10,525 nucleotides of DNA from Deltaproteobacteria bacterium. Its GTDB lineage: Bacteria; Desulfobacterota; Desulfarculia; Adiutricales; Adiutricaceae. The notes beneath the pieces are model-generated. The model was not told the origin of the DNA. It worked only from the letters and a program-made list of their open reading frames with translations, and did not search any database. The translations under genes and the position numbers were made by a program. Positions 4,791-10,525 of this stretch are shown piece after piece. Where the stretch lies: assembly GCA_031257955.1 (NCBI GenBank), contig JAIRNQ010000290.1:1-10525 (forward strand), read 5' to 3'. The first letter of the stretch is position 1. Every line of letters starts with the position of its first letter.

Positions 4791-5777
4791 ATGCGAAAGT
4801 TTTTTGTCGCCGCTTTGTTCGTTTTGGCTTTGCTGACCTCCCCTCTGGGGCTCTACGCCGCTGACGGGGACCAGTGGCCTCCCAAGAGATTTGAGATCAT
4901 CTTGCCCCATGACGTCGGTTCCACCCAGGATTCCACCACCCGCATTATCGGTAAATACTGGAGCAAGTATTGGCCCGATACCCAGATAACCTATGTCAGC
5001 AAAGGGCAATCGGGCGGGCGGCTGGCCTTCGACCAGTTCGCCGAGTCCCCCCATGACGGCTCGACCATCCTCTCTTCCAATTTCCAAACCACGGCCGTCT
5101 TTTACGCCCAACAGAAGCCGGATTGGAAGTGGGAAGAGGTCATTTATCCCATTGACACCTATGACGTGGACATGACCATAGTCCAGGTGCGGGAAGACTC
5201 GCCAATCAAGAGCTTCAAGGACCTCATAGAGCTCGCCAAAACCAAAACCCTGACCGCCGGGGTGGCCCGCTGGGGCACCACCGACACGCTGCTTCTCTAC
5301 CAGATTATGGATCTGACCGGGGCCCAATTCGAGGTTATTCCCTTGGGTACCGGCGGGGCGGCCCGGGCGGCCCTCCTGGGCGGTCACGTGGATTTTTGCA
5401 TGAGGCGGACCTCGGATCTGAAGTTGGACGGCGGCCAAATCAAGGTCCTGGCCATCAACGCCGAATCCAATCCCCTGGAGTATCTAACCGGAAAAGTCCC
5501 CACCGTCTCCGAGGTGGTCGGGGCCCAGGTGTTGGAAGCCGGCGGTTACCGGACCATTTCCGTCCACCCGGACCTAAAGACTAAATACCCTGACCGCTAC
5601 AAGGACATCGTGGACATCCTGGCCAAGATCAAGGCCGACCCAGAGTTTCTGGAAGAGGCCAAGAAAGCCGGCTGCGAGCTGATCGAAAGCACCACACCCG
5701 AGCAGCTTAACGGTATGACCCAGGTCATCTTCCAGGCCTTCGCCAAATACGAGGACGCCTACAGGAGCCGGCAATGA
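4791..5777 (+). CDS. tctC: TTT transporter substrate-binding protein (TctC family)
   Basis: This 328-residue periplasmic solute-binding protein of the tripartite tricarboxylate transporter (Bug) family has typical length. A signal peptide is clear: MRK, a hydrophobic core at 4-19, and cleavage expected at the AA of 23-24. Family landmarks are the SGGRLAFDQFA loop (74-84), HDGSTIL (88-94), a Gly-rich GVARWGTTDTLLL stretch (157-169), and LGTGGAARAALLGGHVDF (185-202), the counterpart of the usual GG-x2-A-x2-LL-GG-x-VD. The ligand loop that normally reads PGG-x-x-D is PHDVGSTQD here (39-47), keeping D47 but losing the GG, so ligand contacts may differ. It would capture a carboxylate-bearing substrate and deliver it to TctBA. 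It overlaps tctB by 4 bp (ATGA). The symbol names the family role and does not imply tricarboxylate as substrate. Confidence 0.85.
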   Translation: MRKFFVAALFVLALLTSPLGLYAADGDQWPPKRFEIILPHDVGSTQDSTTRIIGKYWSKYWPDTQITYVSKGQSGGRLAFDQFAESPHDGSTILSSNFQTTAVFYAQQKPDWKWEEVIYPIDTYDVDMTIVQVREDSPIKSFKDLIELAKTKTLTAGVARWGTTDTLLLYQIMDLTGAQFEVIPLGTGGAARAALLGGHVDFCMRRTSDLKLDGGQIKVLAINAESNPLEYLTGKVPTVSEVVGAQVLEAGGYRTISVHPDLKTKYPDRYKDIVDILAKIKADPEFLEEAKKAGCELIESTTPEQLNGMTQVIFQAFAKYEDAYRSRQ

Positions 5778-6289
5778 CCGGGCCCGGTTCCCCGGGCGGT
5801 AGCCCGCCCGGGGAACCGAAGAAGGCCATCCCCTGGGAAGAGATGGGCATACCGATCGTGGCCGTTCTCTACGCCCTGGCCACCGTCATCGACCAGAGCG
5901 TCAGGGGCATGGAGTTCAAGACCCTCCTCTACAGCCTGGTTCTGGCCGGGGCCTTGCTCCTGGCCGTTTTGGGTTGCCTAATCCAAACCGTCCGCAAACG
6001 GGTCGCCAAGGAAGAGAACCCCGAAAAGCTAAGGGAGATGGCCCAGGGCCGAAAACGGATCCTGATCTTCATGGCCTGGGCGGCCATCTTCGCCGTGGCT
6101 TTTGAGTTTTTGGGTTACGTCATCTCCATCCCCATCATGATGTACATACTCTTCCTCTGGCTGGGCATGAAAAGCAAGCTCTTGGCCTTGGCCTTCAGCC
6201 TGGGCATGCCCCTGGCCGTGTTTTTTGTCTTTGACCGCTGGGCTCAGATGGATCTGCCCCTTGGCCCGCTAAGCCGTATCTTGAATTGA
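5774..6289 (+). CDS. tctB: TTT transporter small membrane subunit (TctB family)
   Basis: This 171-residue membrane protein fits the size and layout of the small TctB subunit of tripartite tricarboxylate transporters. After a Pro/Gly-rich cytoplasmic N-terminus (1-20) come hydrophobic segments at about 24-40, 51-71, 95-112, 114-131 and 136-153. A charged loop (73-94) separates the first two from the rest. TctB sequences are poorly conserved, so the call rests mainly on topology and on its place between tctC and tctA. The start is the ATG at 5774, inside the tctC stop (ATGA), giving translational coupling. Confidence 0.75.
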   Translation: MTGPGSPGGSPPGEPKKAIPWEEMGIPIVAVLYALATVIDQSVRGMEFKTLLYSLVLAGALLLAVLGCLIQTVRKRVAKEENPEKLREMAQGRKRILIFMAWAAIFAVAFEFLGYVISIPIMMYILFLWLGMKSKLLALAFSLGMPLAVFFVFDRWAQMDLPLGPLSRILN

Positions 6290-6321
6290 CTCGCCGCCCA
6301 CCCCGGCGGGCCCAATGGCCA

Positions 6322-6353
6322 GGCCCGCCTTTCGGGCCCGGCCAATCGGCCGG
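6322..6353 (+). other. Overlapping hairpins in the tctB-tctA gap
   Basis: Two stems share bases: 6322-6327 with 6333-6338 (loop 5 nt), and 6338-6343 with 6348-6353 (loop 4 nt). They stand in the 118-nt gap between tctB and tctA, which in most TTT operons is short. No T-run follows, so this is more likely mRNA structure that damps or protects than a true terminator. Confidence 0.35.
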
Positions 6354-6407
6354 CTTTGGGGGCCAGAAAAATAACGCCTTTTCCCACTCGGTGCCAAGGA
6401 GTCCACG

Positions 6408-7979
6408 ATGGAATTTAGTCTCTCGCTTATCGTTGCCCAGATGCTGGCCCATTGGTGGGTCACTTTGGCGGGGGTCGTGGCCGGCATCCTAATCGGGGCC
6501 ACCCCGGGACTTACCTCGTCCAACTGCACGGCCATTATGCTGCCTTTCATCCTGGCCCTTAGGCCGGTGACGGGCGTCATTTTCGTCATCAGCCTCCACG
6601 CCGGATCCCAGGTTGGCAATTCTTTTCCGGCCATCCTCCTAAACATCCCCGGGACCCCCTCGGCGGCGGTCACCACCATCGAGGGCCACGCCCTGGCCAG
6701 ACTCGGCCAAGCCAGCCGGGCCTTGGGCGTTTGCGTCTTTGGTTCGGTCTTTGGGGGCATCTTCGGAGGCCTAGCCTCGATAATGCTCATACCCTGGCTG
6801 GCCCCGGTGGCCCTGCGCTTTAGCCCGGTGGAACTTACGGTCATAATACTGTTCGGCATCGTGGTCATTGGCCCCATCTCCAGGGGTAGCCTGATTAAGG
6901 GCCTAGTCTCCGGGCTCTTCGGCCTACTGGTGTCCACCAGCGGACCGGATCCCATGTGGGGACGCTTTCGGGGGACCTTTGGCCTAGTCGAGCTCTATGA
7001 CGGCGTCCCCCTGGTCCCGGCCCTGGTGGGCCTTATGGCTTTCAGCGAGCTGATAAGCTTAGTCTTTAAGGGCCAGACCGATCGGCCCACGGCCCTCCAG
7101 AGCATAACCATGAAGGAAATACTCAAAGGCGGATTGGACGTGATTAAGCGTCCCATAGAATCCTTCCGAAGTTCTATAATTGGCCTAATCGTGGGGATTA
7201 TCCCAGGGGCGGGCGGATCGGTGGCCTCGGCGCTGGCCTACCAGCAAGCCGCCGTCTTCGCGACGAAGAAAGAGGCCCCAAAATTTGGCAAAGGCAGCGT
7301 CAACGGACTGTTGGCCGCCGACGCCTCCAACAACGCCATGATTGGCGGGGCCCTGATCACCCTGTTTCTTTTGGCCATTCCCGGATCCTCCACCGACGCC
7401 GTCCTCCTGGTGGCCTTGACCTACCACGGTTTGGTCATGGGTCCGGAGTTTTTTCACATGAACGGGGATCTGGCCTGGGCCGCCCTCTCCAGCCAATTCG
7501 CCGCCGCTTTCTTCTGCGGCCTTTGCGGGGTTCTGTTGGCTTACGTCATGGGCCGCATGGTTAACGTTAAACTCATCATTCTCATACCCTTCATATCGGT
7601 ACTCACCTTCATCGGCGGCTTTGCCTCCATGGGCCTGACCTTTGGCATTTACGTCATGCTGGTTTGCGGCCTCCTGGGCTACTACATGAAAAAACACGGC
7701 TATGTTCCCCTGGCCTTCCTCATGGGCCTGGTCCTGGGCGGACAACTGGAAGCCAATTTCTTTAGGGGTTACCGCATGGGCCACCGATCCTTTTCCATTT
7801 TCTTCGAGAGCCCCATAGCCCTGACCGTCTGGGGCCTCATGCTCATAACCCTCCTCTCGCCCCTCCTGCGTTCCCTTTTCGCCAAAAGGGCGCCGGCCCC
7901 GACCCCGGCCCCCTTTCCGGATGCCGGGACGCCCGACGACCAGGCCGACGAGCCCCTGGCCGGCGCCAGCGGGAGGTGA
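6408..7979 (+). CDS. tctA: TTT transporter large permease subunit (TctA family)
   Basis: This 523-residue polytopic membrane protein has the length and signature motifs of TctA, the transport subunit of tripartite tricarboxylate transporters. GATPGLT (30-36) is the first re-entrant-type motif, and GIIPGAGGSVAS (263-274) is its counterpart in the second half. ADASNNAMIGGALITLFLLA (304-323) followed by IPGSSTDA (324-331) matches the family's E-x-x-NNA...GIPGS block. About ten to twelve hydrophobic segments are evident, for example 15-35, 43-62, 125-155, 372-383 and 388-408. The C-terminal tail from about 494 is Pro/Ala/Asp-rich and soluble. It works with TctB in the inner membrane and receives ligand from TctC, usually driven by a cation gradient. 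AAGGAG (6396-6401) lies 6 nt before the ATG. Substrate cannot be read from sequence. Confidence 0.92.
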   Translation: MEFSLSLIVAQMLAHWWVTLAGVVAGILIGATPGLTSSNCTAIMLPFILALRPVTGVIFVISLHAGSQVGNSFPAILLNIPGTPSAAVTTIEGHALARLGQASRALGVCVFGSVFGGIFGGLASIMLIPWLAPVALRFSPVELTVIILFGIVVIGPISRGSLIKGLVSGLFGLLVSTSGPDPMWGRFRGTFGLVELYDGVPLVPALVGLMAFSELISLVFKGQTDRPTALQSITMKEILKGGLDVIKRPIESFRSSIIGLIVGIIPGAGGSVASALAYQQAAVFATKKEAPKFGKGSVNGLLAADASNNAMIGGALITLFLLAIPGSSTDAVLLVALTYHGLVMGPEFFHMNGDLAWAALSSQFAAAFFCGLCGVLLAYVMGRMVNVKLIILIPFISVLTFIGGFASMGLTFGIYVMLVCGLLGYYMKKHGYVPLAFLMGLVLGGQLEANFFRGYRMGHRSFSIFFESPIALTVWGLMLITLLSPLLRSLFAKRAPAPTPAPFPDAGTPDDQADEPLAGASGR

Positions 7980-7982
7980 GAC

Positions 7983-9416
7983 ATGGCCGAAAGCAAATCC
8001 GCCCCTGACCCCAATCGCCCCATTTCCCGGCCGACCGGGACTGCCGATCCCGGGGCCCGAAGCCTCTCCGAGCGGCTGGCCGCGGGCCTAAGCGCCATCG
8101 CCGAAGGCGATCTGAGCCCCAAGGCCACCTTGGCCGTGGAAAACGAGTTCATCGAGGTCCTGGGCCTGATGGTGGCCGCCGGCCAAAGCGATTACATGGC
8201 CGCCCTTTTCGGATCCCTCGATTCCTCCGGGCCCTGTACCTACCCCGGTTACCCCTCGGGCCTAAGCCCTTCCGGGGCGGCCTTGGCCGGCGGCGTGGGC
8301 ATCCAGGGTGTGGACTTCGACGACACCCTGGTGGGGGCCCCCATCAGGGTGGCGGCCATGGTCTTCCCGGCCGTCTTGGCCGCCGGAGAGCGCCACGGCC
8401 GTTCCGGACGGGAGGTGTTTTTGGGCGCGGCCGCCGGCATGGAGGCCATCTGCCGAATCAACCGCCTGGCCCCGGGTCTCATACATTCCCGGGGCTTTCA
8501 CCCGGTGGGTGTCCTGGGTCCCTTTGGCTCGGCGGCCGGCGTCTCCCGAACCCTAAATTTGGGCCCCGGGGCCATGGCCGCCGCCTTTGGCCTGGCCGGA
8601 AGCCTATCTTCGGGGCTCTTGGAATACTTGGCCGAAGGGGCCTGGACCAAAAGACTCCACCCGGGCTTGGCCGCCCGCTCGGGGCTGGAGGCGGCCACCT
8701 TGGCCTCCAAGGGTTTTGTGGCCCCCCGTTTCGTCTTTGAGGGACGCCACGGCCTCTTCCACGGTTTTGCCGGCAAAGACGACCCGGACCCCGAGCTGGC
8801 CCTGGCCGGCCTGGGCCAAAAGTGGTACCTGGAGGACGTGGCCTTTAAGCCCTACCCCTGCGGGACCATGATCCACCCCTACATCGACTGCATGAAAGAA
8901 CTGGCCAAAACGGGCCTCCAGGCCGCCGACATCGTCTCCATCGTCTCCGACACCGGGGCCGGTTTCGTCCCCCGGCTCTGGGAACCCCTGGAGGCCAAGC
9001 GCAAACCGGGCAGCCCCTACGCCGCCAAGTTTAGCGTGCCCTGGTGCATGGCCATGTCCTTCTTCACCGGTTCGGCCGGCCTGGGGGATTTTTCGGAAGC
9101 CAGTTTGGCCGACGAAAACATTGCCGCCCTCTGCCAAAAAATCTCCTACCGAATCGACCCCAACAGCCAATACCCGGACAACTACGAGGGCCACGTCCTG
9201 GCCACCCTCACGGACGGACGACAAATCGAGCTCCGACAACCCCACCTTCGGGGCGGGGCCAAAGAACCCCTAACCCGCGACGAAATAATCGCCAAGTTTT
9301 ACCAAAACCTTGACTACGGGAACTTTCCCGCCGATCGGCGCGAGCGGCTCCTCGATTTTGCCCTCACCCTCCCCCAAGCCAAAAACCTTTCGGGCTATGC
9401 CTACTTCCGGGCCTAA
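7983..9416 (+). CDS. MmgE/PrpD family dehydratase, decarboxylase or epimerase
   Basis: This 477-residue cytoplasmic enzyme is of the MmgE/PrpD superfamily, which includes 2-methylcitrate dehydratase, cis-aconitate decarboxylase and iminodisuccinate epimerase. Motifs in order are DFDDT (111-115), GFHPVGVLGPFGSAAG (171-186), WTKRLHPG (221-228) and KPYPCGTMIHPY (289-300), so the active-site Asp, H173, K223 and H298 have clear counterparts. The His that commonly follows DFDDT by about ten residues in cis-aconitate decarboxylase (THPSG in the mammalian enzyme) is absent; this stretch reads TLVGAPIRVAAM. That argues against a standard decarboxylase and leaves the reaction open. The helical N- and C-terminal parts and small lid region are all present, so the gene looks intact. 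It starts 3 nt after tctA, with GGGAGG straddling the tctA stop, so its substrate is probably the imported acid or a derivative. Confidence 0.85.
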   Translation: MAESKSAPDPNRPISRPTGTADPGARSLSERLAAGLSAIAEGDLSPKATLAVENEFIEVLGLMVAAGQSDYMAALFGSLDSSGPCTYPGYPSGLSPSGAALAGGVGIQGVDFDDTLVGAPIRVAAMVFPAVLAAGERHGRSGREVFLGAAAGMEAICRINRLAPGLIHSRGFHPVGVLGPFGSAAGVSRTLNLGPGAMAAAFGLAGSLSSGLLEYLAEGAWTKRLHPGLAARSGLEAATLASKGFVAPRFVFEGRHGLFHGFAGKDDPDPELALAGLGQKWYLEDVAFKPYPCGTMIHPYIDCMKELAKTGLQAADIVSIVSDTGAGFVPRLWEPLEAKRKPGSPYAAKFSVPWCMAMSFFTGSAGLGDFSEASLADENIAALCQKISYRIDPNSQYPDNYEGHVLATLTDGRQIELRQPHLRGGAKEPLTRDEIIAKFYQNLDYGNFPADRRERLLDFALTLPQAKNLSGYAYFRA

Positions 9417-9629
9417 AGCCGAAAAGGGCCTATCTTTGCCCCACCCGGCCAAGGCTCGGAAAGCTTAAGTCTTGGGAAGGCTTGGGTGAGGCCTGTCCGA
9501 ACAATGATTGTCGTAATATAATCCCCACAACCGATCGATGGCTAAAAACCACCAAACTCGCTTGAGACCAGAAATTTTAGCTCTACATTTCCCACTGTTA
9601 GTAAACCGTTCTCGGCAAAGGGGGGGAGT

Positions 9630-9769
9630 TTTTACGTCTTGATCTTGATTCATCCAGCCCATAAATTATGGGTTTTACGTCTTTATCTTAATTCATTCAG
9701 CCCATAAATTAGTGATTTTATGCCTTGATCTTGATTTATCAGATCTTGATTCATCTACCATAAATTAGT
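9630..9769. repeat. 43-bp degenerate tandem repeat, about three copies
   Basis: Copy 1 (9630-9672) and copy 2 (9673-9715) are adjacent and both 43 bp, starting TTTTACGTCTT and ending in CCCATAAATTA plus a few bases. Copy 3 (from 9716) is longer because a GATCTTGATT-type segment is duplicated within it. Copy 1 ends in a perfect 15-base palindrome (9658-9672, CCCATAA-A-TTATGGG), which copies 2 and 3 have lost. No unique spacers separate the units, so this is not a CRISPR array. Confidence 0.8.
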
Positions 9770-9987
9770 TGTCAATATTATTGTTGCTTTAGATAGAGTT
9801 ATCAGCAACCTTTAGATAACTTTACCCATCAATTTCTGGATAATTATACCCGTCAGCAACAAGATGGAGATGAGTCAGAGGGTTAGAAAATTGCGCCGCT
9901 CCCTCTGTAACCGTTCACGGCCAAGTCATACAGAACTTTACGATTGACAAACCCATTATGCCATAACCCAAATTTTCAGGCCTTGAA

Positions 9988-10050
9988 TTCCCTGACCGGA
10001 CAGTATTCTCCTGCCTTCCGCCCAGCCATCTCGATAACTCCCTGACCAGA
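9988..10050. repeat. Short direct repeat around CCTGACC
   Basis: TTCCCTGACCGGACAG (from 9988) recurs as CTCCCTGACCAGACAA (from 10038), a 50-nt offset with 12 to 13 identical bases. It is a minor repeat in the AT-rich spacer with no assignable role. Confidence 0.5.
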
Positions 10051-10061
10051 CAACCAGACTG

Positions 10062-10090
10062 TTGCCAAACGGAGATTTTTGTGTCATATT
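10062..10090 (+). promoter_or_regulatory. Possible promoter for the terminal gene
   Basis: TTGCCA (10062-10067, five of six consensus bases), a 17-nt spacer, then CATATT (10085-10090, four of six) with a TG one base before it. Transcription would start near 10097, about 205 nt before the ATG at 10302. In AT-rich DNA such matches arise often by chance. Confidence 0.3.
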
Positions 10091-10301
10091 TCATTATAGG
10101 AATCGCTTAGAGTTCCGCGCTAGCCAACGAGTTAGCGCTAGCCCAACCGAAACGTTACTGACGGAGTTTCTATAAGAAACTTACGATGGATCGTGGCTGA
10201 GTAATGGACGATATGATAAAAAGGGTGAATTCTCCCTGGATAATCAGACAATCGCCGGTACCATTGCCCAAAACCCCCGCCACGGGCTCGAGGCCAATAC
10301 C

Positions 10302-10525
10302 ATGAAAAATCTTCCCTTCGGAATGACGAAAATTAAGGATATCATCGCCAATGATTGTATCTACGCCGATAAAACCCGATATCTTCGGGATTTATTACAA
10401 TTGCCTAGACCATTTTTCTTATCCCGGCCCCGCCGCTTCGGCAAGACGCTTTTGGTAGACACCCTTGAGGCCATCCTGCGCGGCCAACGAGATATTTTTA
10501 AAGGGCTCTGGATAGACGGCTCGGA
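10302..10525 (+). CDS. AAA-ATPase-like / PD-(D/E)XK family protein, 5' part
   Basis: Only the first 74 codons are in the window; the gene runs off the right edge. The N-terminus LPFGMTKIKDIIANDCIYADKTRYL (4-28) matches the opening of the AAA-ATPase-like family (usually LPIG...F...I...YVDKT), and SRPRRFGKTLL (41-51) is its degenerate Walker A motif. Full-length members are about 500-600 residues with a C-terminal PD-(D/E)XK nuclease-like domain. They are often present in many copies in anaerobic host-associated bacteria, and their function is unclear. ATG 10302 is chosen because family members start this way and a weak CGAGG lies 8 nt upstream. The frame is open back to about 10176 but without an ATG, GTG or TTG. 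Sited after an AT-rich spacer, it is probably unrelated to the operon. Confidence 0.8.
   Translation, partial: MKNLPFGMTKIKDIIANDCIYADKTRYLRDLLQLPRPFFLSRPRRFGKTLLVDTLEAILRGQRDIFKGLWIDGS

Larger units (their letters stand above)
9417..10301. other. Gene-poor AT-rich spacer with small repeats
   Basis: This stretch of about 885 nt has no reading frame I can support on either strand. From about 9500 it becomes AT-rich and loses the GGCC pattern of the operon. Just after the MmgE/PrpD stop there is a long imperfect dyad (9438-9446 with 9484-9492), which lacks a T-run, so no clear terminator closes the operon. It also contains an inverted repeat GCTAAAA/TTTTAGC (9541-9547, 9575-9581), the 43-bp tandem repeats, a pair of CCTGACC repeats, and an inverted repeat GCGCTA/TAGCGC (10117-10122, 10133-10138). 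It may be the remains of mobile DNA, but no transposase fragment is recognisable. Confidence 0.5.

Noticed and set aside
7185..7784. 199-codon - strand frame opposite tctA
   Set aside because: Antisense of transmembrane codons giving a Gly/Gln/His-rich sequence; no family features.
8604..9245. 213-codon - strand frame opposite the MmgE/PrpD gene
   Set aside because: Overlaps a complete, motif-bearing gene; translation is low-complexity Gly/Val-rich.
9465..9662. 65-codon - strand frame in the AT-rich spacer
   Set aside because: It crosses into the 43-bp repeats, has no recognisable domain, and lacks a convincing ribosome site.
9630..9769. CRISPR array
   Set aside because: Units are directly adjacent with no unique spacers, only about three degenerate copies, and no cas genes.
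10176..10301. MORN-like reading (YDGSW...GRYDKKGEF) upstream of the last gene
   Set aside because: Only one loose match, no start codon, and no repeat of the motif.

Overview
The window is GC-rich and packed with GGCC from about 500 to 9480. Its content points to an anaerobic, probably Desulfobacterota-like (deltaproteobacterial) or similar gut or sediment bacterium. That placement is an inference from the anaerobic Fe-S/flavoprotein content, the tripartite tricarboxylate transporter (TTT), and the AAA-ATPase-like gene type at the right edge. No ribosomal or other taxonomic marker is present.

Layout. Positions 1-215 hold no gene I recognise. A near-consensus extended -10 sigma70 promoter (216-244) then starts a roughly 200-nt segment that can be folded by hand into a three-way junction, a further hairpin and a perfect intrinsic terminator (411-451). 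It is either a free small RNA or an attenuated leader. A second strong hairpin (504-543) lies just before the ribosome binding site of the first gene. From 562 to 9416 all genes run on the + strand: a ComA-like (phosphosulfolactate synthase family) TIM barrel with altered active-site motifs, a small 2[4Fe-4S] ferredoxin, a soluble fumarate-reductase/succinate-dehydrogenase-type flavoprotein, a ferredoxin with a long extra domain, an unrecognised protein with four C-terminal cysteines, TctC, TctB and TctA of a TTT importer, and an MmgE/PrpD-family enzyme. Several junctions are 4-bp stop/start overlaps. The join between genes 1 and 2 carries an imperfect 44-bp duplication that creates a 17-codon chimeric mini-ORF.

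How the genes could work together (inference): TctCBA imports a carboxylate or sulfonate. MmgE/PrpD dehydrates, decarboxylates or epimerises it. The flavoprotein, fed by or feeding the two ferredoxin-type proteins, reduces or oxidises a C=C/C-C bond next to a carboxylate. The ComA-like barrel acts on an enol-type or sulfonated acid. The substrate cannot be read from sequence. The cluster is not a plain coenzyme M pathway, because no ComB or ComC is present and the ComA-like protein has lost family-typical motifs.

Positions 9417-10301 are a gene-poor, AT-rich stretch with a 43-bp tandem repeat and several small repeats, clearly different in composition from the operon. The window ends inside a new gene (10302 onward) encoding the N-terminus of an AAA-ATPase-like/PD-(D/E)XK protein.
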